Assembly (NCBI GenBank): GCA_965145485.1
Contig: CBCTCU010000007.1
Location: 1-64,000, forward strand
DNA length: 64,000 bases
Direction of reading: 5' to 3'
From: CABQCM01 sp965145485
GTDB lineage: Bacteria; Bacillota; Clostridia; Oscillospirales; Acutalibacteraceae
The translations under genes were made by a program, and so were the position numbers. Numbering within the stretch: the first letter of the stretch is position 1; each line of letters begins with the position of its first letter. This document shows positions 17,341-26,115 of this stretch, in pieces. The notes beneath the pieces were generated by a model. The model was not told the DNA's origin. It saw only the letters and a program-made list of their open reading frames with translations, and searched no databases.

Positions 17341-17464
17341 TGATTCCAACTCCTTATCAACCACCGGCAGCCCGTTGGACCGCCTGTCATTCTATCCAAA
17401 AGAACCCGCCTGTATCGGCGGCTCGCCCGTTTTCCCTAATGTCCCACCGATATCCCGGACGGGA

Positions 17465-19933
17465 CTATAAAATACCGTCAGGATTCATATCCACAAAAAT
17501 CGCAGCCTTTCTACTGTGCGCGGTGCGGCCGTAAGACAGGAGGGCTTCCCTCAGCAGCGCCCGCATCCTTCGGTTGTTTTTGCATTTGATCAGCAGCCGG
17601 TAGCGATACCGGTTGCTCACCTTGGAAACCTGGGCGGGGGCGGGGCCGAGCACGACCAGCCTGACGTCGGCATACTCCCCCTCGAGCCCGCGGCGCAGCA
17701 GATCAAAAAAAGCCTCCGCTCCGGCATGCACCGCCGCCTCGTCCTCCCCCGTCACGCCCACAAGGCAAAGGTCGCAATAGGGCGGATAGACCATCATCCG
17801 GCGGGCGGCGATCTCCTGGGCGTAAAAGCGCTCATAATCCTGCCTGGCCGCAAGCTGGATGAGCTCGTTGTCGGGCGTCTCGGTCTGCACGATGGCACGC
17901 CCGGGGTGCTCCCCTCTACCGGCGCGGCCAACCACCTGGGTCAGCAGCGCAAAAGCCCTCTCATAGCTCCGGTAATCGGTATTGTACAGCGCCTGGTCGG
18001 CGTTGATCACCCCCACGAGCGTAACCGAGGGGAAATCCAACCCTTTGGCCACCATCTGGGTGCCCAGCATAATATCGTACTCGCCCGCGGCAAACCTGCC
18101 CAGCTTATCCTCAAAGGCGGTGCGCCCCATCGTCGTGTCGGCGTCCAGCCGCAATAGTCGGGCTTTGGGAAACCAGGAGCGCAGCTCATCCTCCACCCGC
18201 TGGGTTCCCATGCCGGAAAAACGGATGTGCTCCCCTCCGCAGACCGGGCATCGGCGCGCTACCGGCTCCGACCGGCCGCAGTAGTGGCACATCATCCGGC
18301 CGTTGGCCGAATGGTAGGTCATCGAAATGCTGCAATTGGGGCAGGTGAGAACATGACCACAGTCACGGCAGGTAATGAACGTGTGATATCCCCGGCGGTT
18401 GTGCAGCAGTACCGCCTGCTGCCCGGCTTCGAGGGTCTGGCCGATCGCTTCCCGCAGAGGCGCGATGATCGCACCGGTCTCCCCCGCGTCCCGCTGCTCG
18501 CGCAGATCGACCGTTTCCACCGAGGGCATCACAGCCGGGCCATATCGGCCGGACAGCTTATACAGCGAATAACGCCCCTGTATAGCCATGGTATAGCTTT
18601 CAACCGACGGGGTGGCCGAAGCCATCACCAGCAGCGCGCCGTGATAGGCCGCCCGGAACCGGGCGATATCCCGCGCGTGGAAGCGAGGGGTGGACTCGGA
18701 CTTATAGGTGTGCTCCTGCTCCTCATCCATGACGATCAGGCCGATATTCTCCAGCGGGGCGAATACCGCCGACCGGGTGCCGACCGCAATGGTCGCCTGC
18801 CCTGCCCGCACCCGTTTCCACTCATCCATGCGCTGGCCGACCGACAGCCCGCTGTGAAAGACCGCAACCCGATCCCCAAACCGCGCGTGAAACAGCCGAA
18901 GGGTCTGCGGCGTAAGGGATATCTCCGGCACCATCACGACGATCGCCTTTCCCCGCTCGACCATCGCCTCCATCAGCTTGAGATAGACCTGGGTTTTCCC
19001 GCTGCCGGTCACGCCGTAGAGCAACGCTGCGCCGCCCCCCTTCCCAGCGTCACGAAGCAGGCCGTCGTAGGCCCTGCGCTGCTCCTCATTGAGCTGGATA
19101 GGGGCCGTATCGGTTACCCGAACGTCCCCGTACGGGTTGCGCAGAACCGGCTGGTCGAACAGCTCGACCAGCCCATTGCGAGCCATGGTGGACAGCACGC
19201 CCGCCCCCACGCCGACGAAATAGCAGATTTCTTTGACCGACGCCTCCCCCACCTGCTCCAGCAGCTCGGCGACGGCCCGCTGCTTTGCCGTCAGACGGCG
19301 CTGGGAGGATATTTCATCCAGGCTGGCGCACAGGCGCGCCGAACGAACGGTGGCGTCGCTTCCCCTCTGCGCCGCTCTCTCGAGACGGCGCAACAGCCCC
19401 CGTTCGGCCAGCCGCTCGGGAAGGCCGCTATCCAGGGGCAGCCCCAGGCGGGCCAGCAGCTTTTCGCGCTCGGCCCCGCCGCGCTGCGCTGCAACCGCCT
19501 CCAGCACGAGCCGGCTGTCGGAATCGAGATCATCCCCCCGCCCCAGGGCGTTCTCCCCCTCCTCGGTCAGCTCATAGCAGCACTGCACCCGGATCCCGAT
19601 CCCACCGGGCAGCATGGCCTTTGTCGCCTCAAAGAGGGTACAAAAGCACCGCTCGCTCATCCAGGGCGCCATTTGCAGCATTTCCTCACCCAGCACCGGC
19701 TGAGAGTCGACCAGTGCGTGGATTTCCTTGAGCGTCAAGCCGTCCTCGGCCCGGTCGTGTACCGAAAGGACCATACCCTGGCGGGTGCGGTTGCCACCGC
19801 CGAAGGGAACCAGCACGCGGCAACCGGGGCGCACCCGCCCCAGCAGCTTTTCCGGTATGGAATAAGCAAAGGGCTTGTCAAAATGATAAGCCGTCTGCTC
19901 AACCGCAACCTGAGCAACGCCGACCGTCATCAT
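17465..19933 (-). CDS. priA: Primosomal replication restart helicase PriA
   Basis: An 822-residue superfamily 2 helicase that reloads the replisome at stalled forks. It has an N-terminal DNA-binding domain (about 1-110, VEQTAYHFDKPFAYSIPEKL), a winged-helix region, Walker A GVTGSGKTQVY (about 313-323), the DEEQEH box, zinc-ribbon cysteines CRDC, CPNC, CHYC and CPVC between the helicase lobes, and a GTQMVAKGLDFP motif. The start at ATG 19933 follows GAGGTGG; a longer frame would run into rpoZ. coaBC, which usually sits just upstream, is absent. Confidence 0.96.
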   Translation of the reverse strand: MMTVGVAQVAVEQTAYHFDKPFAYSIPEKLLGRVRPGCRVLVPFGGGNRTRQGMVLSVHDRAEDGLTLKEIHALVDSQPVLGEEMLQMAPWMSERCFCTLFEATKAMLPGGIGIRVQCCYELTEEGENALGRGDDLDSDSRLVLEAVAAQRGGAEREKLLARLGLPLDSGLPERLAERGLLRRLERAAQRGSDATVRSARLCASLDEISSQRRLTAKQRAVAELLEQVGEASVKEICYFVGVGAGVLSTMARNGLVELFDQPVLRNPYGDVRVTDTAPIQLNEEQRRAYDGLLRDAGKGGGAALLYGVTGSGKTQVYLKLMEAMVERGKAIVVMVPEISLTPQTLRLFHARFGDRVAVFHSGLSVGQRMDEWKRVRAGQATIAVGTRSAVFAPLENIGLIVMDEEQEHTYKSESTPRFHARDIARFRAAYHGALLVMASATPSVESYTMAIQGRYSLYKLSGRYGPAVMPSVETVDLREQRDAGETGAIIAPLREAIGQTLEAGQQAVLLHNRRGYHTFITCRDCGHVLTCPNCSISMTYHSANGRMMCHYCGRSEPVARRCPVCGGEHIRFSGMGTQRVEDELRSWFPKARLLRLDADTTMGRTAFEDKLGRFAAGEYDIMLGTQMVAKGLDFPSVTLVGVINADQALYNTDYRSYERAFALLTQVVGRAGRGEHPGRAIVQTETPDNELIQLAARQDYERFYAQEIAARRMMVYPPYCDLCLVGVTGEDEAAVHAGAEAFFDLLRRGLEGEYADVRLVVLGPAPAQVSKVSNRYRYRLLIKCKNNRRMRALLREALLSYGRTAHSRKAAIFVDMNPDGIL

Positions 19934-19964
19934 AACAAGCCCACCTCTTTGTGTGCAATCGGGT

Positions 19965-20144
19965 TTAATGGCATTTTTCAGCCGCAAGCTCATTGATGGC
20001 TATGGTCACCGGCTTCTCGGTGAGAATTTGCCCCTCCATCTCAGCATATTCACTGATCTTGCGGGCGCGCCTCGCCACGTCGATCACCAGCTCATAGCGG
20101 CTCTCATAGGTCTCCAGCAGCTTACCGATCGAAGGATTCAGCAT
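19965..20144 (-). CDS. rpoZ: RNA polymerase omega subunit
   Basis: The 59-residue frame (MLNPSIGKLLETYESRYELV, then DVARRARKISE and EKPVTIAINEL) is a clear omega subunit, the small chaperone of the beta-prime subunit. It is preceded by GAGGTG 7 nt before the ATG. The start overlaps the last 23 bases of gmk, and its stop is 31 bp before priA. The gmk-rpoZ-priA order is the usual one. Confidence 0.95.
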   Translation of the reverse strand: MLNPSIGKLLETYESRYELVIDVARRARKISEYAEMEGQILTEKPVTIAINELAAEKCH

Positions 20145-20748
20145 CGTTTAACACCTCGTTTATCCATGGAATCATCCGCGGCACGCGGACCTTTTCACTC
20201 TCGATGATGCCCGTCATGGATGCGACCGCATCCTCAAGCACATCGTTGATGACAATATAATCGTACTCTTTGGCGCGCGCTATTTCACGCGCCGCCTCCC
20301 GCAGCCGCGCATGGGCCGCCTCGTCGCTCTCGGTCTTGCGGCCAAGCAGACGGCGGCGAAGCACCTCCATGCTCGGCGGCATAACAAACAGCCGGACCGC
20401 CTCGGGCATGAGGGCATGAATCTGGTCGGCCCCCTGCACATCGACCTCGACGAGCACAGTAAAGCCCTGCTCGAGCCATTGCTCGATCGGGCGGCGGGGG
20501 GTGCCGTAATAATTGCCGCAATACTCGGCGTACTCGAGCATCTCGCCCTGGCCGATCAGCCTTTCAAACTCCTCGCGCGGGATAAAATGGTATTTATCCC
20601 CTTCCTGCTCCCCCGGCCGCATCGGCCGGGTGATGGACGAGATGGAAAATTTCACCTCAGGGTGCCCGGCAAGATACTCCTTCAAAATCGTGTCCTTACC
20701 AGAGCCGGAGGGGCCGGACAGCACAAACAAACAGCCTCTATCCCTCAT
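20122..20748 (-). CDS. gmk: Guanylate kinase
   Basis: A 208-residue enzyme that phosphorylates GMP to GDP. The P-loop GPSGSGKD (about residues 12-19) has an Asp where Ser/Thr usually follows Lys, a substitution seen in some clostridial guanylate kinases. GMP-binding segments TRPMRPGEQEGDKYHF and GNYYGTP are intact. The start at ATG 20748 lies inside the remA 3' end (11-bp overlap) with GAGGATGAG ahead; earlier ATGs have poor spacing. It closes the remA-gmk-rpoZ translation-coupled set. Confidence 0.96.
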   Translation of the reverse strand: MRDRGCLFVLSGPSGSGKDTILKEYLAGHPEVKFSISSITRPMRPGEQEGDKYHFIPREEFERLIGQGEMLEYAEYCGNYYGTPRRPIEQWLEQGFTVLVEVDVQGADQIHALMPEAVRLFVMPPSMEVLRRRLLGRKTESDEAAHARLREAAREIARAKEYDYIVINDVLEDAVASMTGIIESEKVRVPRMIPWINEVLNDAESFDR

Positions 20749-21013
20749 CGTCGAGCTCATCCTCCGCATCCATCTCCGCATCGTCCCCCAAGCGGTTGGC
20801 CACCGTTTCCGATTGCAGGTAGGTCAAAATAATATGGCCGCTGTCGGTCACAATCACCGCGCGGGTGCGGCGGCCATGGGTGGCGTCGATAAGGTTTCCA
20901 CGCTCCTTGGCGTCGGAAATAATACGCTTGATGGGGGCGGATTCCGGGCTGACGATGGCGATGAGCCGGTTGGCTGCAACCATGTTGCCAAAACCAATAT
21001 TGATAAGCTTCAT
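20738..21013 (-). CDS. remA: RemA family regulatory protein (DUF370)
   Basis: The 91-residue protein MKLINIGFGNMVAANRLIAI with IVSPESAPIKRI and GRRTRAVIVTDSGHIIL matches RemA, the DNA-binding activator of biofilm matrix and osmoprotection genes in B. subtilis. It carries an acidic C-terminal tail (about 76-91) that overlaps gmk. Gene order (yicC-remA-gmk) is as in Bacillus. Its targets in this organism are unknown. Confidence 0.93.
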   Translation of the reverse strand: MKLINIGFGNMVAANRLIAIVSPESAPIKRIISDAKERGNLIDATHGRRTRAVIVTDSGHIILTYLQSETVANRLGDDAEMDAEDELDDEG

Positions 21014-21211
21014 ATCGATTTCTGTCCTTTCCAGCCGTTATGCACCGCCAAATCCGGTAGCATTCATCTGATGGTGTACCCGGCCTTTCTGATCGCTTTC
21101 CTTTCTCACCCTGTGCGGACGCTCGGAGGGGAATACGCGCCCCTCCGGCTATCCTCCGTTAGCCAAACATGGCAACCTCTTTGCGCCTCTCAACAGAAAG
21201 TGGAACGAAAG

Positions 21212-22090
21212 CTATTCCATGTTTTGAATCTGTTCGCGGATTTTTTCAATCTCAGCTTTCACGTCGACCACCGTCTGGGCAATGGCGATGTCCTGCGCCT
21301 TGGAGCCGATGGTATTGATTTCCCGGTTCATTTCCTGCACCAGAAAATCCAGCTTACGGCCGACCGCCTCGTCCGAATGAAGCATCTCGACCGCCTGCCG
21401 CATATGGCTGCGCAGGCGCACCGTTTCCTCTGCCACGGCGGTTTTATCGGCAAAAATAGCCGCCTCGGTCAGCAGCCGTTGCGGGTCGACGGTGACGTCG
21501 GAAAGCACTTCCTTCATGCGCTCCTCCAGCTTTTGGCGATATTCCCGAACAGTCTGCGGGGAACGCTCCTCGATGCGGCCGACGGCCTCCAGAATAGTAT
21601 CAATCCGTGACAGCACGTCCTCGCACAGTCGCTTGCCCTCCGTCTGCCGCATGGCCAGGAAGGCATCCAGCGCCCCCTCGGCCGCCGGAAGCACCATCGC
21701 CCATATCTGCTCCTCGTCCTCCTGCGGCTTTTGCACCGTCAGCACGCCGCTCATCCCCGCCACCATGGCCACAGAGATGTCGCCGCACAGGCTGTAGCTA
21801 TCCCGCAATTCACGCAGGGCTTTCACATAGCCCGCCGCCAGCGAGCGGTTGATAGAAACCTCGGCGTCCTCCTGCTCGACGCCCTCGATCGATACCATTA
21901 CGTCAACCTTGCCGCGGGAAACGCGGGACTGGACATACCGCTTGAGGCGATCGTCCAAAAAGCCCATGGCGCGCGGGGTGCGGGCGGAAAACTCAAAATA
22001 CCGGTGGTTGACCGATTTGATCTCCACCACGACCAGACGGCCGGCGTCTTTGACTTCGGCGCGGCCATATCCCGTCATGCTCCGAATCAA
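21212..22090 (-). CDS. YicC/YloC family endoribonuclease
   Basis: A 292-residue protein with the N-terminal RSMTGYGRAEV signature, SVNHRYFEFSARTPR, and a C-terminal DUF1732 part (EMNREINTIGSKAQDIAIAQ) characteristic of YicC/YloC, a hexameric RNase linked to stationary-phase RNA decay. AGGTG directly abuts the ATG at 22096, so the TTG at 22090 (five bases on), giving the usual MIRSMTGYG, is the better start. It is first in the run towards remA, with a 198-bp gap after it in which I see no gene. Confidence 0.9.
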   Translation of the reverse strand: MIRSMTGYGRAEVKDAGRLVVVEIKSVNHRYFEFSARTPRAMGFLDDRLKRYVQSRVSRGKVDVMVSIEGVEQEDAEVSINRSLAAGYVKALRELRDSYSLCGDISVAMVAGMSGVLTVQKPQEDEEQIWAMVLPAAEGALDAFLAMRQTEGKRLCEDVLSRIDTILEAVGRIEERSPQTVREYRQKLEERMKEVLSDVTVDPQRLLTEAAIFADKTAVAEETVRLRSHMRQAVEMLHSDEAVGRKLDFLVQEMNREINTIGSKAQDIAIAQTVVDVKAEIEKIREQIQNME

Positions 22091-22380
22091 ACCCATCACC
22101 TGCTTTCCGTATTTACTTATTATACAAAGCAATACCAGCCAATGTCAATATCATTTTTTATAATCTCATCCCAACGCATTCGCCTGAGGCCAAGGGTTCT
22201 TTCCTGACTCTGATATTGCGGCGATATCCGGCAACGGCCTATCGCCGTCTGAGCTGATGATACCATGAATGCACAATATAAAATGCAAGCAGTATCTGCG
22301 CCGTCACGATGAAATGGGGTCTAGCAGCCATCTGTGACTATGGCGTTATGACGCGGGCCATCCTTTGGATCGATTAGAAA
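22091..22380. other. Intergenic region between ftsZ and yicC
   Basis: About 290 bp ahead of yicC and past the ftsZ terminator. No gene, RNA or repeat is seen; it presumably contains the yicC promoter, but no clear -35/-10 pair stood out. Confidence 0.45.
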
Positions 22381-22414
22381 AAACAGGGCAGGCGAAAAAT
22401 CGTCTGCCCTGTTT
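22381..22414 (-). terminator. Terminator after ftsZ and the dcw cluster
   Basis: AAACAGGGCAG (22381-22391) pairs with CTGCCCTGTTT (22404-22414), followed on the minus strand by TTTTTTC. It lies 13 bp after the ftsZ stop. Confidence 0.9.
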
Positions 22415-22426
22415 TACGCAAGAATA

Positions 22427-23491
22427 CTATTTGAGTGAGCTGAGGATATCCACAAACTCGTCGTTATAATTATCGTCGGAAGAGGAGTTAAAAATATTGT
22501 CTATGTTGGTAGCCGCGCTCTTCTTCGGCTCGTGATCGCTTTGTGCGCCGGTGGCGATGACGGTGACGCGGATTTCATCCTCCAGGCTTTCGTCGATGGC
22601 AGCGCCCCAAATAATGGTAGCGTCCTCATGCGCCGCGTCCGAAACGATCTGGGAAGCCGTCTCCACCTCGTCGAGGCCGATGTCGGGCGAACCGGTGATG
22701 TTGATAATAACCCCGCGGGAGCCGTTCATCGAGGTCTCGATCAGCGGGCTGGTGATGGCAGCCTTGGCCGCGATCTCCGCCTTGTCCTTACCCGTGGCGC
22801 TGCCGACGCCCATATGGGCATAGCCCGCGTTGCTCATAACCGCCGTCACATCGGCAAAGTCCAGATTGACCAGAGCCGGGATCTTAATCAGGTCGGAAAT
22901 GCTCTGCACGCCCTGGCGCAGGACGTCGTCGGCAATATTGAAAGCGTTGGTCAGGGTGATCTTCTGCTCGGTGACCAGCTTGAGGCGCTCGTTGGGGATG
23001 ACCACCAGGCTGTCGACATTGGAGCGCAGCGCCTCAATGCCTATCTCGGCCTGCTCCATGCGGCGCTTGCCCTCAAAGGGGAAAGGCTTGGTCACGATGC
23101 CGACCGTCAAAATGCCCAGTTCCTTGGCGATCTGCGCAACCACCGGAGCAGCGCCCGTACCGGTGCCACCGCCCATACCGCTGGTGATGAAGACCATGTC
23201 GGTGTTTTTGAGTGCGGCGATAATCTCGTCGCGGGACTCTTCCGCCGCGCGCGCGCCCTTATCGGGATCGGCGCCGGCCCCCTGCCCACGGGTCAGCTTT
23301 TCGCCTATTTGAATCTTCTGATCTGCCTTGGAGTTATAAAGAGCCATTCGATCGGTATTGATGGCGATAAATTCCACACCCTGTACGCCGACTTCCACCA
23401 TACGGTTGACCGCGTTTCCGCCGCCGCCGCCGACACCGACCACCTTAATCTGGACAACATCGTCAAAATCATTCGCAAGTTCGATAGGCAT
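22427..23491 (-). CDS. ftsZ: Cell division GTPase FtsZ
   Basis: A 354-residue tubulin homologue forming the division ring. The N-terminal GVGGGGGNAVNRM (19-31), the tubulin signature GGGTGTG (107-113), NxDFADV and the C-terminal polymerisation domain are intact. After a short Asn/Ser/Asp-rich linker comes DEFVDILSSLK, the conserved C-terminal peptide region. It is last in the cluster, separated from ftsQ by 233 bp that include a plausible own promoter. ftsA, often just before ftsZ, is absent. Confidence 0.98.
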   Translation of the reverse strand: MPIELANDFDDVVQIKVVGVGGGGGNAVNRMVEVGVQGVEFIAINTDRMALYNSKADQKIQIGEKLTRGQGAGADPDKGARAAEESRDEIIAALKNTDMVFITSGMGGGTGTGAAPVVAQIAKELGILTVGIVTKPFPFEGKRRMEQAEIGIEALRSNVDSLVVIPNERLKLVTEQKITLTNAFNIADDVLRQGVQSISDLIKIPALVNLDFADVTAVMSNAGYAHMGVGSATGKDKAEIAAKAAITSPLIETSMNGSRGVIINITGSPDIGLDEVETASQIVSDAAHEDATIIWGAAIDESLEDEIRVTVIATGAQSDHEPKKSAATNIDNIFNSSSDDNYNDEFVDILSSLK

Positions 23492-23549
23492 TTTGCATTC
23501 CTCCTGTATATTTTCGCACGCCCTGCGTTTTTGGCATTAATTTAGAATT

Positions 23550-23578
23550 AGTTTAACATGCTTTCCACCAAATTTCAA
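23550..23578 (-). promoter_or_regulatory. Candidate ftsZ promoter
   Basis: Minus strand TTGAAA (23578-23573), 17-bp spacer, TAAACT (23555-23550), about 60 bp before ftsZ. This fits extra expression of ftsZ independent of the long dcw transcript. Confidence 0.4.
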
Positions 23579-23724
23579 TAATATGTTTGGCTTTATTTCA
23601 ACTTTTTTCAAGATTATCTACTGCTTACCTTCTCCCGCCCCACATCGCGTTTTTCCGGCCATCGCGCCACGTTCGGCATGCTCTGGTATTGGGATGGCCC
23701 CGCGTCGTCCCCCTGCACAAGGGT

Positions 23725-24735
23725 TCAGGATTCGGTAGCATCTTGGCTGTCCGCCGGAACGCTGGCGGCTTCTCCGTTTGAGGCGGTACCCTCCTGCGGC
23801 GGATCGGCCGGCGGGCTGTCATCCTCCTGCGGCTCCTCCGGCGGTATAAATCCGGTATCGGCCAGGCGATCGGTGATATCCTGTTCTCTAAAATATATCT
23901 TTCGGTTTTCCCCCGACACCAGAGACAAATCCAGCGTGCCGGTCTGCCCTTCGACATAGTAATTATCCAAATATTCCTTGGCAAACCGGATCTTATACTC
24001 AAAATTCGACTGCGAGCCGAAGTCCAGGATCAGGGCGTCACGGTAATACAGTGTCAACCCGACCTCGTCGCGCAGGTCATACCGGGTGATACCGGCCAAC
24101 TCGGCCTCGTCCAACAATCGTACAATTTCCTCCATGCGGGCCTGCTGTTGGGCATCCACCCACTCGACGGCGCTCCCCGCCGGGCCTACATTCAACTCAG
24201 CGCCCAACACAAGAGGGATATCCAACGGCACGGCCTCCATTTGCTCAAGCAGCTTGTCCTCTTCATTGCAAAGGGCGACCGTACTCCCGCTCACATAGGC
24301 GCGCGCGGGCACGGCCTCGACCACCTCAAGCACTACCTTGGATGGCAGGGTGCGGTGCAAAACAATCTCCTGCACATAGGGCAGCGCCGTGGACACTTTG
24401 CTACTGATACTGGTGCCATTCATCATCAAAAGGCTGTCGCCCTGGGCCACCCCGCTGGCCTGGAGCACCAGGGACGCATCGTAGCGTGTCGAGCCGACCA
24501 CCTCGATGGTTTCCGCCCTGCAAAACAGGGTCAGGGCCGCGCAGGCAATCACCCCCAGCAGCAGTATCAGTAAAATGATGCGAAAAGCCAGACGCGAGCG
24601 CTTACGACGCCGGTTGTGCCGACGGCCGTTTCTTTGCCGCGCCTGGTCTCTATGAATTTCCCGCCTCTCCCGTACAGGATGCGGGGCGGGCTGGCCGCCC
24701 CGGCCGGCGGGAGTGTTTCCCAGTCTATCGGTCAT
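23725..24735 (-). CDS. ftsQ: Cell division protein FtsQ/DivIB
   Basis: A 336-residue bitopic membrane protein. A basic cytoplasmic head (NRRRKRSR) precedes one membrane span (about 49-70, FRIILLILLLGVIACAALTL). A POTRA domain follows (about 73-142, AETIEVVGSTRYDASLVLQASGV), then a beta domain and a Pro/Glu-rich tail of about 55 residues. It bridges FtsL/FtsB and the septal synthase. Located between murA and ftsZ, the usual place. Confidence 0.9.
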   Translation of the reverse strand: MTDRLGNTPAGRGGQPAPHPVRERREIHRDQARQRNGRRHNRRRKRSRLAFRIILLILLLGVIACAALTLFCRAETIEVVGSTRYDASLVLQASGVAQGDSLLMMNGTSISSKVSTALPYVQEIVLHRTLPSKVVLEVVEAVPARAYVSGSTVALCNEEDKLLEQMEAVPLDIPLVLGAELNVGPAGSAVEWVDAQQQARMEEIVRLLDEAELAGITRYDLRDEVGLTLYYRDALILDFGSQSNFEYKIRFAKEYLDNYYVEGQTGTLDLSLVSGENRKIYFREQDITDRLADTGFIPPEEPQEDDSPPADPPQEGTASNGEAASVPADSQDATES

Positions 24736-24761
24736 GCTTTCATCGTCCCTTTTATGTTGCG

Positions 24762-26027
24762 TTACGTTTTGTCGTCTATGCGCTCAATCGAAGCCCCCAG
24801 CGAGGACAGCACCTGCCGCATATCTTCATAGCCCCGGTCAATATGGCGCAGGCCGTCGACCTCGGTCACGCCATCGGCCCCCAAAGCAGCGACCACCAAT
24901 GCGGCGCCGCCGCGCAGATCGCCCGCCATAACCGACGCGCCGGTCAGCCGGTCGACCCCCTCGACCACCGCGACCTTGCCCTCCACCTTAATGTGGGCGC
25001 CCATGCGCAGCATCTCCCCCACATGCTTGTAGCGGTTTTCGAAAATATTTTCGACAAACATGGAGGTACCGCGGGCCGTGAGCGCCATGGCCATCACAGG
25101 CGGCTGAGCGTCGGTTGGAAAGCCCGGATAGGCCATCGTACGAACCGTCTTCACCGCCTCGAGGCGGTGCGGGCTGGTGATGAGAAGCCGATCGGGGTGG
25201 CAGACCAGATCGCATCCCGCCTCCAAAAAAGCGGGAAGGACGGGCTCGAGGTGGGGTAGGCAGACATCGTACAATTCTATCCGGCTACCGGTCACGGCCG
25301 CAGCGGCCATATAAGTCGCGGCCACGATCCGGTCGGGAATGACCCGGTGCTCGGCTGCATGAAACCGCCGCCCACCCTCGATGCGCAGGGTGCTCTCCCC
25401 CGCGCCGGTAATCCGGCCGCCGCAGGCGTTGAGGTAATTGGCCAGGTCGGAAATCTCCGGCTCACGCGCCGCATTTTTGACGACGGTGTCGCCCTGGGCC
25501 GAACAGGCGGCGAGCATGATGTTTTCGGTCGCCCCCACGCTGGGGATGGGCAGGGTGATCTCGCACCCCTTCAGAGCCCCCTCCACCCGGCAGTCAAGGT
25601 AGCCGTGCGATTCCTCAATGACGGCCCCCATCCGGCGCAGAGAGGACAAGTGCAGGTCAATGGGTCTTGGCCCCAGCTCGCAGCCGCCGGGGAAGCTGAG
25701 CCTGGCGCTGCCGCACCGTGCGAGAATCGCCCCCATAAAAACGCTGGAGGAACGCATCTCCCGCATCAGGTCGTCGGGAATCGCGTCGCAGGACAGATTC
25801 GACGAGTCCACCCGGACCACGTCGCCAGCCCGCCCGGTTTTACAACCAAGCTGCTGCAAGATGCGTATCGCAGCGTCGACATCCGACAGCACAGGGCAGT
25901 TATGTATGATGCTTTCGCCCGATCCGATCAAAGTGGCGGCAAGGATGGGAAGCGCACTGTTTTTGGCCCCCTGTAAGCGCACCGCGCCGTCCAGGCGGTT
26001 GCCGCCTTCAATTACAAACTTCGACAT
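24762..26027 (-). CDS. murA: UDP-GlcNAc 1-carboxyvinyltransferase
   Basis: A 421-residue enzyme catalysing the first committed step of peptidoglycan synthesis with PEP. Lys22 in the GAKNSALPILAA segment and the catalytic Cys116 in GGCELGPRP (fosfomycin target) are both present. AAGGGTG six bases upstream supports ATG 26027 (MSKFVIEGG). Placed between murG and ftsQ as in many Firmicutes. A second copy (murZ type) might exist elsewhere. Confidence 0.97.
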   Translation of the reverse strand: MSKFVIEGGNRLDGAVRLQGAKNSALPILAATLIGSGESIIHNCPVLSDVDAAIRILQQLGCKTGRAGDVVRVDSSNLSCDAIPDDLMREMRSSSVFMGAILARCGSARLSFPGGCELGPRPIDLHLSSLRRMGAVIEESHGYLDCRVEGALKGCEITLPIPSVGATENIMLAACSAQGDTVVKNAAREPEISDLANYLNACGGRITGAGESTLRIEGGRRFHAAEHRVIPDRIVAATYMAAAAVTGSRIELYDVCLPHLEPVLPAFLEAGCDLVCHPDRLLITSPHRLEAVKTVRTMAYPGFPTDAQPPVMAMALTARGTSMFVENIFENRYKHVGEMLRMGAHIKVEGKVAVVEGVDRLTGASVMAGDLRGGAALVVAALGADGVTEVDGLRHIDRGYEDMRQVLSSLGASIERIDDKT

Positions 26028-26115
26028 ACCATGCACCCTTTCGCGTAGCCGCGGAATGAACTCTCCGCAATGGCATACTATGCGTTGGAGTGCCGGTTGG
26101 TGAATGAAGAACCGA

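Noticed and set aside
18227..19996. A 589-codon plus-strand open frame opposite priA
   Set aside because: Antisense shadow; its product is His/Arg/Pro rich with no motif, whereas priA has all helicase motifs.
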